A DNA stretch of 14,041 bases from Bacteroidales bacterium UBA5621 (GTDB lineage: Bacteria > Bacteroidota > Bacteroidia > Bacteroidales > VadinHA17), in contig DIKJ01000146.1 of the NCBI GenBank assembly GCA_002424525.1, positions 22,044 through 36,084 on the forward strand, written 5' to 3'. The position numbers and the translations under genes were made by a program. How positions within the stretch are numbered: the stretch's first letter is position 1; every line of letters starts with the position of its first letter. This document shows, in pieces, positions 7,361-14,041 of the stretch. The notes beneath the pieces were generated by a model. The model was given only the letters and a program-made list of their open reading frames with translations. It was not told the origin of the DNA and searched no databases.

Positions 7361-8917
7361 TCAGCTCTTTTTTCTGATCCTTAGTATCTGGCCGACCCGG
7401 ATCTTTGCGGGATCCGAGATATTATTCAGCTTCAGGACATCTGAAGGGGTTACATCGCCGAACATCCTGGCAATATCCCAGACAGTATCGCCGTTCCGGA
7501 CAGTATAGGTAATATATTCCCCGTCGCTGGCCGTTGCCAGAGTCTGTGTTGCTGTTGCTGAAGTGTTTGACGGGATACTCTTTCCTACCATTTTCTGTTT
7601 CTCTGCAAACGACATTGAATTGATCTTCTCAAAGTATTCTGATCTTGCCGGATCGACGTACACCACCAGCCTCTGACCAACCAGAATCCTGTTGCTGTAC
7701 ACATTGTTCCAGTTGCGCAGGTCAGACAACCCCACCCTGAACCATTCTGCTATGAAGCCAAGATTATCACCTTCCTTTACAGTATAGTTAAGCCTTGTTT
7801 TACCCGTGATACTGACCGGAGTGAAAGTCGTCCTTGAGGGATCATCAATTCTTGTTGCTTTGCTTAGATATACGTCTGATTTGTAATTCCTGATTGTATC
7901 GTTGAGATCGATAAAGTCGCCCAGATGAGCCAGCGGCAGGGTAAGTGCCATCGGCTTTGAGGAGCCCGGAACAAGGCCGGTGCGGTACTGGGGATTAAGT
8001 ACCCTGATCTCCCCCGCCGGAATACCCATTACTTCCGATATCTGACTCAGATGGATATCCTTGTTGAACATAATTGTATCGGTAGACACCGGTATATTAA
8101 GCGGGAGGGGCCTTATCCTGTGTTCCCCGAAATAGTTTATCGCATATGCTGCCGCTACATATTGAGGAATATAGCCTCGTGTTTCCCTTGGAAGCCTGTA
8201 ATATATCTCCCAGTAATCTTTTCTGTTGTCTGAACGGCGTATTGCCTTGTTCACATTTCCGGGGCCGCAGTTATAGGCAGCAATAACCAGTATCCAGTCG
8301 TTGTATATGTTATAAAGATCCTTCATAAATCGTGCCGCTGCGTGAGTGGATTTTACAGGGTCCCTCCTTTCATCAATAACAGAGTTTATTGTAAGGCCGT
8401 AAGCTTTCCCCGTACTGTGCATAAACTGCCACATGCCCGTTGCCCCAACCCTCGAAACGGCATTTACATTTAGAGCCGACTCGATTACGGCCATGTACTT
8501 AAGCTCCGAGGGAAGACCGTAGGAATCAAAGATGTCTTCTATCATCGGGAAGTAATAGTTCATCAGTCCCAGAACAGCCGCAAACTTTTCCCGCTGTCTG
8601 ATTGTATAAACATGTATATGGTTACGGATAATGCTGTTGAACGGCAGGTTAATGACGGAATGAATCTGGCTGAGCCGTTTTTCGTAAATCGAATCGGGCA
8701 ACACTATCCCTGCTGAGTCGTGCTCAAAATCAAACGGGAAATCCCTGAGGGCCATCCTGACATACCAGCTGCTGACCAGGCTGTCGAGATCGCGGGTGAT
8801 CTTTTCCGTTTCAATATCCGACCGCAGGATGATGGTGTCACCCGAGGAAGAAGTGTGAGCGCTCAGAGCTGTAAAAAGTCCCAGAAAAATTGCAGTAAAA
8901 AAGAGTTTATTCTTCAT
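7361..8917 (-). CDS. mltD: MltD-like membrane-bound lytic murein transglycosylase with two LysM domains
   Basis: This exported enzyme should cleave the MurNAc-GlcNAc bond of peptidoglycan to give 1,6-anhydroMurNAc ends. It has a signal peptide (about 1-20, ending LSA). The SLT catalytic domain (about 125-270) carries the catalytic glutamate E146 in AVIES, then GATGMWQFM (158-166) and AAYNCGPGNV (213-222), the standard family-1 SLT motifs. Two LysM peptidoglycan-binding modules end the protein: about 376-421 (YTVKEGDN) and 470-516 (YTVRNGDTVWDIA). A segment at about 270-350 with the sequence VMGIPAGEIRVLNP resembles a degenerate LysM. The length of 518 residues is normal for MltD. No lipobox Cys is evident, so it may be soluble in the periplasm rather than lipid-anchored. 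It sits 13 bases after the DUF5683 gene and 14 before the MBOAT fusion, in the par operon. Confidence 0.95.
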   Translation of the reverse strand: MKNKLFFTAIFLGLFTALSAHTSSSGDTIILRSDIETEKITRDLDSLVSSWYVRMALRDFPFDFEHDSAGIVLPDSIYEKRLSQIHSVINLPFNSIIRNHIHVYTIRQREKFAAVLGLMNYYFPMIEDIFDSYGLPSELKYMAVIESALNVNAVSRVGATGMWQFMHSTGKAYGLTINSVIDERRDPVKSTHAAARFMKDLYNIYNDWILVIAAYNCGPGNVNKAIRRSDNRKDYWEIYYRLPRETRGYIPQYVAAAYAINYFGEHRIRPLPLNIPVSTDTIMFNKDIHLSQISEVMGIPAGEIRVLNPQYRTGLVPGSSKPMALTLPLAHLGDFIDLNDTIRNYKSDVYLSKATRIDDPSRTTFTPVSITGKTRLNYTVKEGDNLGFIAEWFRVGLSDLRNWNNVYSNRILVGQRLVVYVDPARSEYFEKINSMSFAEKQKMVGKSIPSNTSATATQTLATASDGEYITYTVRNGDTVWDIARMFGDVTPSDVLKLNNISDPAKIRVGQILRIRKKS

Positions 8918-8930
8918 AATTTGAACATAT

Positions 8931-9575
8931 TTAAAAAGTTAATTGCAGACTTATATTGAGGCCTGCTCCGGTAACGCCGGGCACGGGTAACCGGGCAGGA
9001 CTTATTTCAAGATCCAGATTATTGCTGATATCAAAATTAAAAAGGCTTGCATCGACATTGGCATCGAGCACCGTTACGAGATACCACGCAGCTATGCCGA
9101 TGAATGACAGATCTCGGTATCTTTTATAATAATCCACACCCTTCAGAAGCCTGTCCTGCACCCATGAGGCAGTTGAGCGATTATATGTTTCGGGGTGAAG
9201 CACGGGGTCATATTCCGAAGGATCAGCCCATTTTATCATTTCAATGTAACTGTCTGTCTCAGGGATTTTATCGGTAAAGTCCTGAAATGCCTTCATGTAC
9301 GTGTTATAGTTCGTAGTATTGAACCCTAAGGTGTAGATAAGGCCTCCGAATCCTGCATAGACGAGAGGGATTTTCCAGTATTTCCGGTTATAGATCTGCC
9401 CCATTCCGGGGAAAGCTACTGCAAGCATGGTGGCTTTAAGCGGCTCGGGGCTGAATCGGCGGTATTTCCGTAAGGGAACAGGTACTGTATCCTGCGCAAT
9501 AGCTGTGTGCTGGGCACAAATCATTTGCAGGATAATCAGGATCGCTATTTTTTTTATCGCACCCAAAATAAACAT
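8931..9575 (-). CDS. DUF5683 family exported/membrane protein
   Basis: This 214-residue protein matches the DUF5683 family of Bacteroidota, whose function is unknown. A cleavable-looking signal peptide covers about residues 1-27. It ends A-I-A with Gln at the next position (AIA|QDTV), the Bacteroidota pattern in which signal peptidase I leaves an N-terminal Gln. The family core follows: AFPGMGQIYNRKYWKIP (54-70) with an adjoining hydrophobic helix (about 70-84). A second hydrophobic stretch lies near 158-170 (LSFIGIAAWYLVTVL), and the C-terminus is beta-rich and ends in Phe. The aromatic terminal residue could suit an outer-membrane-associated protein, but that is a guess. It lies between parB and mltD, a position I recall as conserved in the phylum, which suggests a link between cell wall and segregation functions. 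A candidate promoter of its own lies just upstream. Confidence 0.85.
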   Translation of the reverse strand: MFILGAIKKIAILIILQMICAQHTAIAQDTVPVPLRKYRRFSPEPLKATMLAVAFPGMGQIYNRKYWKIPLVYAGFGGLIYTLGFNTTNYNTYMKAFQDFTDKIPETDSYIEMIKWADPSEYDPVLHPETYNRSTASWVQDRLLKGVDYYKRYRDLSFIGIAAWYLVTVLDANVDASLFNFDISNNLDLEISPARLPVPGVTGAGLNISLQLTF

Positions 9576-9614
9576 TTACAGGCATTTTTCACCGGTACCT
9601 GCATATCAGCGCGA

Positions 9615-9650
9615 CAAATATAATTATTTTCAGTTGTTCAGACGATCAAA
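9615..9650 (-). promoter_or_regulatory. Candidate Bacteroidota promoter for DUF5683-mltD-MBOAT
   Basis: On the minus strand the sequence TATATTTG (9622 down to 9615) matches the Bacteroidota -7 consensus TAnnTTTG. A TTTG (9650 down to 9647) lies 24 bases upstream as a possible -33 element, somewhat more than the usual spacing of about 19-21. The -7 box sits in the 54-base gap between the parB stop and the DUF5683 start, and the -33 candidate falls in the last codons of parB. It would give a leader of about 35 bases. The assignment rests on sequence match only. Confidence 0.4.
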
Positions 9651-10511
9651 TATTCCTAAAATGCGCTCCATCTCCTCCGGATTCTCAAAGGGGATTACTA
9701 TTTTCCCTTTTCCCTGTTCGTTGATCCGGAAATTTACATCGGCAGAGAATATCTTCGTAAGGTGTTCGGAAAGCTGTAAGAAATCCTCGTTAAGCTTTTT
9801 CTTCTTTTCGTTTTTCACAGGATCCTTTCCCTTTTCAGCCTGCAACTGTCTTACAAGTTCTTCTGCCTGGCGCACCGAAAGGTCGCCGTCGATTATCCGG
9901 TAATAGATATTGATCTGTTTTTTAGGGTCCTCGATATTGATCAGGGTCCGGGCATGACCCATCATCAGGTTCTTGTTCCTTATGCCGAGCTGTATCTCGG
10001 CAGGCAGTTTGAGCAGGCGCAGGTAGTTGGCGATGGTTGAACGCTTCTTGCCCACCCGTTCACTCAGTTGTTCCTGTGTGAGCCTGCACTCTTCGGTAAG
10101 GCGTTGAAAGCTTATAGCCACTTCAATAGCGTCAAGATCTTCGCGCTGAATATTTTCGACCAGTGCAAGCTCGAGCATTGCCTGGTCATCAGCGGTCCTG
10201 ATATATGCCGGCACATGTGTGAGCCCGGCAAGACGTGCTGCCCTGAGCCTTCTTTCTCCGGAAATGAGCTGGTACCTCCGGTTATCCGCTTCACGGACGG
10301 TAAGAGGCTGGACAATACCCAGCTTCCTTATGGATGTTGCCAGCTCTTCAAGTGCCTGTTCATCAAAATTGGTCCTTGGCTGAAAGGGGTTTCCGTCAAT
10401 CGAGTCAATTGCAATATTAAGGTTTGGCTCCACTTTCCTTTCCAGGATCTCCTTTTCCACACCGTCAATCAGGGCGCCCAGTCCTCTTCCCAAAGCATTC
10501 TTTTTTGTCAT
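9630..10511 (-). CDS. parB: Chromosome-partitioning protein ParB
   Basis: ParB is the parS-binding CTPase clamp that loads SMC and directs origin segregation with ParA. The protein begins MTKKNALGRGLGALI, the usual ParA-contacting N-terminus. The CTP-binding ParB/sulfiredoxin domain (about 32-120) contains NPFQPR (41-46), the arginine patch GERRLRAAR (85-93) and ENIQRED (119-125). The parS-binding helix-turn-helix is LTQEQLSERVGKKRSTIANYLRLLKLP region (144-170). A lysine-rich linker near 226-240 leads to a C-terminal dimerisation domain. At 293 residues it has the normal chromosomal ParB length. It follows parA with a 16-base gap, so it is co-transcribed. I found no parS palindrome in the window, so the sites lie elsewhere. 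Confidence 0.97.
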   Translation of the reverse strand: MTKKNALGRGLGALIDGVEKEILERKVEPNLNIAIDSIDGNPFQPRTNFDEQALEELATSIRKLGIVQPLTVREADNRRYQLISGERRLRAARLAGLTHVPAYIRTADDQAMLELALVENIQREDLDAIEVAISFQRLTEECRLTQEQLSERVGKKRSTIANYLRLLKLPAEIQLGIRNKNLMMGHARTLINIEDPKKQINIYYRIIDGDLSVRQAEELVRQLQAEKGKDPVKNEKKKKLNEDFLQLSEHLTKIFSADVNFRINEQGKGKIVIPFENPEEMERILGIFDRLNN

Positions 10512-10527
10512 TGTAAATACTATTCCT

Positions 10528-11307
10528 TTACTCTTTCACCCCGTTTTCATGCTTCTCAATCAGCTCCCTGGCCAGACTGAGATAATTGACAGATCCCCTG
10601 GAGTCAGCGTCATAAAGTATTGCAGGCTGTCCGAAGCTCGGGGCTTCAGATAGTTTAACATTCCTCTGGATTATGGTCCTGAAAACCATCTCCTGAAAAT
10701 GCTTGTTAACCTCTTCAGCAACCTGATTCGACAGCCTGAGCCTCGAATCATACATCGTAAGCAGGAATCCCTCGATCTCGAGATCCATGTTGAGATTGTT
10801 CTGAATGATCCTGATGGTGTTCAGCAATTTGCCCAGGCCCTCGAGGGCAAAATATTCGCACTGGACAGGGATAATCACCGAATGGGCAGCTGTAAGGGCA
10901 TTTACGGTAAGAAGCCCGAGCGACGGAGAACAGTCGATGAATAGATAATCATAATTTCCCGCTATCTTCTCAAGGACATTCTTTAAAATCTTTTCCCTTT
11001 CCGGCCTGTCGAGCATTTCAATTTCAGCACCCACCAGATCAATATTGGAGGGGATGATTGAAAGGTTGTCAATGCCGCATTCATGCAAGGCATCCTGCGG
11101 CTCCTTCCCGTCAATCAGACAATCGTAGATGGTGCTTTTCAGCTGGCGCGTGTCAATGCCAATGCCCGAGGTGGCATTTGACTGAGGATCGCTGTCAACT
11201 ATCAGGACCCTTTTTTCCAGTGCAGCCAGGCTTGCTGCGAGGTTGATTGCCGTTGTCGTCTTCCCGACCCCGCCCTTCTGGTTTGCTATTGCTATGATCC
11301 TGCCCAT
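10528..11307 (-). CDS. parA: Chromosome-partitioning ATPase ParA (Soj)
   Basis: This cytoplasmic, nucleoid-associated ParA/MinD-type ATPase works with ParB in origin segregation. The deviant Walker A motif KGGVGKTT is at residues 11-18, with the signature lysine K11 needed for dimerisation and K16. Walker A' is VLIVDSDPQSNAT (34-46) and Walker B is in YLFIDCSPSLG (about 120-130). The length of 259 residues and the absence of an N-terminal HTH extension mark it as a chromosomal Soj-type ParA rather than a plasmid type Ia protein. It is the first gene of the minus-strand run, read away from the divergent lipid kinase, with a candidate -7 box 40 bases upstream of its start. Confidence 0.97.
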   Translation of the reverse strand: MGRIIAIANQKGGVGKTTTAINLAASLAALEKRVLIVDSDPQSNATSGIGIDTRQLKSTIYDCLIDGKEPQDALHECGIDNLSIIPSNIDLVGAEIEMLDRPEREKILKNVLEKIAGNYDYLFIDCSPSLGLLTVNALTAAHSVIIPVQCEYFALEGLGKLLNTIRIIQNNLNMDLEIEGFLLTMYDSRLRLSNQVAEEVNKHFQEMVFRTIIQRNVKLSEAPSFGQPAILYDADSRGSVNYLSLARELIEKHENGVKE

Positions 11308-11346
11308 CTGTTATACTTATGATTTTTCTCAGAATATTTCGAGCTT

Positions 11347-11354
11347 CAAATTTA
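11347..11354 (-). promoter_or_regulatory. Candidate -7 box of parA promoter
   Basis: On the minus strand TAAATTTG is an exact match to the Bacteroidota -7 consensus TAnnTTTG, 40 bases upstream of the parA ATG. A start of transcription a few bases downstream would give a leader of roughly 30-35 bases. No TTTG was found at the expected -33 distance; the nearest TTG is about 29 bases away. An identical TAAATTTG precedes the gene at the right end of the window. Confidence 0.4.
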
Positions 11355-11392
11355 CGACTAATTGAGCCAGTGGTGCCGACAGACAATAATGT

Positions 11393-11406
11393 AATTGTAA
11401 ACAATT
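11393..11406. repeat. 14-bp inverted repeat AATTGT-AA-ACAATT in parA/lipid kinase gap
   Basis: A perfect 6-base inverted repeat with a 2-base centre lies in the middle of the 169-base divergent intergenic region, followed by a run of T. The loop is too short and the stem too A/T-rich for a good terminator. A dyad operator shared by the two divergent promoters is possible. In AT-rich DNA, a match of this size can also arise by chance. No other structure stands out in the gap, and I could not find a convincing promoter for the plus-strand gene. Confidence 0.3.
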
Positions 11407-11476
11407 TTTTTGCGGTTTTCAACATTTTATTAACATACTTATTGCCATATTTACCGGGCAATAAATCGAATTTCAG

Positions 11477-12430
11477 ATGACAAAAAATCGTGTCAGGGAA
11501 GAATGGTTCACAATCATTAATCCCAATGCCGGGAATGGCAAAGGTAAAAAGGACTGGTCGAGGATCTTAAGCCTGTTTGAAAGGGAAAGCATCCCCATCG
11601 TTTCCCGGTTCACCCGGCAAAAGGGGCAGGCCATGGAGTTTGTCAGAGAATCTATCGGTTCCGGTTTCCGGAAATTCATCTCAGTGGGTGGCGACGGTAC
11701 ACTGAATGAAGTCATTAACGGGATCTTCACCCAGGAGCTTTGCTCCCCGAAAGAGATCGTTACAGCTATGATACCGGTCGGGACGGGCAACGACTGGGGA
11801 AGGATGTTCGGCATACCACTGGTCTATGAAGGTTCTGTTGGTATAATAAAGGAGAACAAACAGCTTCTTCATGATATTGGTGTTATCAGCTATCATGAAG
11901 GCAATCAGCAACATAAAAGGTACTTCATCAATATAGCCGGCCTGGGGTTTGAAGCCCTGGTGGTAAGCAAGACAAACAGGCAGAAGGAGAAGGGGAAAAG
12001 CAGTAAGGCTATTTATTTTTACAACCTGCTGTCGAGCCTCATCTCCTACAGGAAAACAGAGTCCGATGTGATTATTGATGGCAGGATATTGCACAGCAGG
12101 GTCTTTTCAGTCAATGTGGGCAACGGCAGGTATTGCGGCGGCGGGATGAGGCAAACCCCTGATGCCCTGCCGGATGACGGACTGCTTGATATAACTGTCA
12201 TAAAGGATATGAGCAGGTGGGAAATAATAAGAAGCCTCAAGCTTCTGTATGACGGAACTATACTTTCTCATCCGAAGGTGGACGGTTACAGGAGCAACAA
12301 CCTGCTTGTAGAATCAGAGTCCCCTTTATACGCAGAAGCTGACGGGGAATCGCTGGGCCATACGCCTGTATCATTCAGTATTATACCTGCAGGAACAAAA
12401 ATTGTCTACGGGAAAAAACTTATTCAATAA
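11477..12430 (+). CDS. YegS/DagK-type diacylglycerol (lipid) kinase
   Basis: This is a soluble lipid kinase of the DAGK_cat (YegS/BmrU/LCB5) family. Members phosphorylate diacylglycerol or a related lipid with ATP at the inner membrane, recycling diacylglycerol into phospholipid synthesis. Family motifs are INPNAGNG (14-21), the nucleotide-binding GGDGTLNEV (71-79) and PVGTGNDWGR (100-109). The C-terminal beta-rich domain carries a GNGRYCGGGM segment and ends with a DGE motif near residue 290. The length of 317 residues is usual. The substrate could instead be a sphingoid base, since some Bacteroidota make sphingolipids; the sequence does not decide. It is divergent from parA. Its last 11 bases overlap the end of the opposing HAD-cyclotransferase gene. 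Confidence 0.93.
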   Translation: MTKNRVREEWFTIINPNAGNGKGKKDWSRILSLFERESIPIVSRFTRQKGQAMEFVRESIGSGFRKFISVGGDGTLNEVINGIFTQELCSPKEIVTAMIPVGTGNDWGRMFGIPLVYEGSVGIIKENKQLLHDIGVISYHEGNQQHKRYFINIAGLGFEALVVSKTNRQKEKGKSSKAIYFYNLLSSLISYRKTESDVIIDGRILHSRVFSVNVGNGRYCGGGMRQTPDALPDDGLLDITVIKDMSRWEIIRSLKLLYDGTILSHPKVDGYRSNNLLVESESPLYAEADGESLGHTPVSFSIIPAGTKIVYGKKLIQ

Positions 12431-13976
12431 CCCTTATCTCGTAGAGTTTTGGCCATCGCTTGCCGGTGACAAAGATCCTTCCCCCCTCTTCATCGTAGGC
12501 AATACCATTAAGGACATCCGCACCGGCCTCCCTTCTTTTCTGCTCAGGGAAAAGTGTGGAGAGATTCACCCAGGAATTCACCTTGCCGGTGGCTGGATCG
12601 ATTCGTACGATCATATCAGTCATCCAGACGTTTGCCCAGATCTCCCCGTTGATATATTCCAGTTCGTTAAGCTGGTCAACCTTTTTTTCATTATCGTAAA
12701 CCTCAAGCCGCGAAACAACTGTAAACAATTCAGGTTCAAAAAAATAGAGGATATTGGATCCGTCACTCATAACGATCTGGTCTTTTACAGTCGTTAATCC
12801 CCAGCCCTGGGTCGCATAATAGACCTTGTTGATCAGCCTGAACGTGGCCCTGTCGTACACAAAACCGACCTTATTCTGCCATGTCACCTGGTAAATGCGA
12901 TCGCGGTAAAGGGTTATTCCCTCCCCGAAAAGAGATGATTCAAGGTTAAGCAGTCTTATTATCCTCCCCGTCTCAAGTTCGACCTCCCTCAGGCTCGAGC
13001 CGGCCTCCTGCCCGGTGCCTTCGTACAGGAATCCGCTGTTATAAAAGAGCCCCTGTGTAAAGGCCTCCGTATCGTGGGGGTAAGTATTCAAAACCTTGTA
13101 TCCGTAAATACGGGGCACTATATCTGAAAAGACCTCTATGAAGCGGGTGATTGTCTGCATGCTGTCATCCCTGTAACCGACGGCTTTCAGCGATCTCCTT
13201 CCCGTCATGGCGGTGAAAGATGAAGGAACCGTATATTCCCAGGGTTCCGATCTTAAAACCGAGACCTGTATGCCATCGCAGGACAGGACCACTGAATCGG
13301 GATTCGGGCCGTTATCCAGCGGTGTAAGTCTGATCCTTACCTCATCACCTGAAAGATACCTTGCATTTTCTTCAGGGGCACTCATCCTGAAAAGCATTGC
13401 CTGCTGTACCGGCCTGGCCATTGCTGAGGGCCTGCTTCCCTGCACCGGGGTTTTGCCCGTACGTCCCGAGCATGAGATTGTAAGTGCTGCCAGAAGCATC
13501 AGAAACATCATAACGCTGTTTCCGCCCTTGCCGCCGGGTTGTTTAAACTTTTCTATGATCCTCTGGAAAATATTCTTCCTGAGTGAAGCCATGCGTCTTT
13601 CAACAGCCTGTTCATGCAATTCGTAGGGGACAAGCATCTGCCATATCCCGCTCCATCCCGGAAAACCTCCTGCATTCTTGTCGTCGATGAAAATATCGGC
13701 ATCTATTTTCCGGCTTATGGTTTCATCGTAAATCTCCTCGGGGTAGTTTTTGTTGACGGCATAAAATTCAATGCCATTCCTGCGGCAGTAGTCAACCGCC
13801 TCGTCAAGCTCCTTTCCTGCACGGAAGGTCCAGAGGATAAGCAGTGCTCCCATTTTTTCAAGTTCCTTCAGGGTCTGGAAGGCAAAAAGCTTCTCCTTGC
13901 CGATCTCAGGGTATTCATGGTCAACGATGGTGCCATCAAAGTCAACAGCAATCTTTACATTGGTGAAATCGATCAT
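12420..13976 (-). CDS. Fusion of HAD-like phosphatase domain and lipoprotein-type glutaminyl-peptide cyclotransferase
   Basis: This single open frame of 518 residues carries two unrelated proteins. Residues 1-125 are a small HAD-fold domain like Bacteroides BT0820: DFDGT (12-16, nucleophile D12, acid/base D14), LWTFR (48-52) and FIDDKN (96-101). A basic stretch (128-150) then precedes a hydrophobic segment and Cys169 (LTISC), which looks like a lipoprotein signal peptide. An Ig-like beta domain follows (about 195-285). The C-terminal half (about 290-518) is a plant-type glutaminyl-peptide cyclotransferase five-bladed propeller (Glu_cyclase_2). It shows HDTEAFTQGL (301-310) and LYEGTG (317-322, probable catalytic E319). 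That enzyme converts N-terminal Gln of exported proteins to pyroglutamate. A separate internal start at Met129 (13592) would give a normal lipoprotein. Otherwise the HAD domain stays in the cytoplasm and the cyclotransferase in the periplasm. Domain calls are firm; whether one or two proteins form is open. Confidence 0.88.
   Translation of the reverse strand: MIDFTNVKIAVDFDGTIVDHEYPEIGKEKLFAFQTLKELEKMGALLILWTFRAGKELDEAVDYCRRNGIEFYAVNKNYPEEIYDETISRKIDADIFIDDKNAGGFPGWSGIWQMLVPYELHEQAVERRMASLRKNIFQRIIEKFKQPGGKGGNSVMMFLMLLAALTISCSGRTGKTPVQGSRPSAMARPVQQAMLFRMSAPEENARYLSGDEVRIRLTPLDNGPNPDSVVLSCDGIQVSVLRSEPWEYTVPSSFTAMTGRRSLKAVGYRDDSMQTITRFIEVFSDIVPRIYGYKVLNTYPHDTEAFTQGLFYNSGFLYEGTGQEAGSSLREVELETGRIIRLLNLESSLFGEGITLYRDRIYQVTWQNKVGFVYDRATFRLINKVYYATQGWGLTTVKDQIVMSDGSNILYFFEPELFTVVSRLEVYDNEKKVDQLNELEYINGEIWANVWMTDMIVRIDPATGKVNSWVNLSTLFPEQKRREAGADVLNGIAYDEEGGRIFVTGKRWPKLYEIRVIE
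13470..13517 (-). other. Internal lipoprotein-like signal segment (lipobox Cys169) inside the fusion gene
   Basis: Residues 154-169 of the fusion form a hydrophobic run ending in L-T-I-S-C followed by S-G, as in a Bacteroidota lipoprotein signal peptide. It is preceded by basic residues (MASLRKN near 129-135, then K/R up to 150). The residue at -3 from Cys is Thr rather than the favoured Leu, so the lipobox is imperfect. Met156/Met157 would leave no positive n-region, so Met129 is the more believable independent start. Confidence 0.6.
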
Positions 13977-13997
13977 CCGAGCCGTTTTTTAATCCCG

Positions 13998-14005
13998 CAA
14001 ATTTA
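13998..14005 (-). promoter_or_regulatory. Candidate -7 box of the HAD-cyclotransferase gene
   Basis: On the minus strand TAAATTTG matches the Bacteroidota -7 consensus TAnnTTTG exactly, about 22 bases upstream of the ATG at 13976. It is identical to the box before parA. No TTTG is present at the -33 distance, only CTTTAT, so the call rests on one element. It would leave a short leader of about 15 bases. Confidence 0.38.
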
Positions 14006-14041
14006 AGAAAAAAGTAGATACGAGAGGATAAAGGGTCTCTC

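Noticed and set aside
11399..11412. Rho-independent terminator at the dyad plus T-run
   Set aside because: The stem is only six A/T-rich pairs with a two-base loop, and it lies between divergent genes where neither needs a terminator.
11409..11445. Promoter for the lipid kinase gene (TTTG at 11409-11412 with TACTTATTG downstream)
   Set aside because: The spacing is longer than usual and the -7 part fits TAnnTTTG poorly, so it is not annotated.
11308..11476. Possible parS site near parAB
   Set aside because: I looked for the 16-bp TGTTTCACGTGAAACA-type palindrome here and in the rest of the window and saw no CACGTG-centred match. The AATTGT dyad is unlike parS.

Overview
The window looks like a chromosomal segment of an anaerobic Bacteroidota, most likely Bacteroidales-like. 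Three things point there: the parA-parB-DUF5683-lytic transglycosylase gene order, which I recall as typical of that phylum; candidate -7 boxes of the Bacteroidota form TAnnTTTG upstream of three genes, with no consistent Shine-Dalgarno signals; and a [FeFe]-hydrogenase maturation gene, hydF, which implies fermentative or anaerobic hydrogen metabolism. I see no phage genes, insertion sequences, tRNA, rRNA or CRISPR array. Coding density is very high.

Region 1 (1-4362, plus strand) is a tight run of four genes. It holds the 3' end of an ABC-2 type transporter permease, an NtrC-like sigma-54 response regulator that has no DNA-binding domain, an aspartate ammonia-lyase (aspA) and hydF. aspA and hydF overlap by 11 bases and are almost certainly co-translated. 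The pairing suggests that aspartase may feed ammonia into H-cluster assembly. hydE, hydG and the hydrogenase itself are not in the window.

Region 2 (4359-11307, minus strand) reads from right to left as parA, parB, a DUF5683 membrane protein, a MltD-like lytic transglycosylase with two LysM domains, and a 995-residue fusion of an SGNH/GDSL esterase-like domain to an MBOAT O-acyltransferase. Gaps are 13-54 bases, so this can be one operon for chromosome segregation and cell-envelope functions. A second candidate promoter lies between parB and DUF5683. The fused acyltransferase next to a lytic transglycosylase suggests peptidoglycan or polysaccharide O-acetylation that could restrain cell-wall cleavage.

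Region 3 (11308-14041) starts with the 169-base divergent gap between parA and a plus-strand YegS/DagK-type lipid kinase. A convergent minus-strand gene follows. It encodes an unusual fusion: an N-terminal HAD-family phosphatase-like domain, an internal lipoprotein-like signal segment, and a C-terminal plant-type glutaminyl-peptide cyclotransferase beta-propeller. Both convergent gene pairs in the window (hydF/MBOAT and lipid kinase/HAD fusion) overlap at their 3' ends, leaving no room for dedicated terminators.

The points most worth following up are the two domain fusions, the HTH-less regulator with a GSFTSA loop in place of GAFTGA, and the aspA-hydF coupling.
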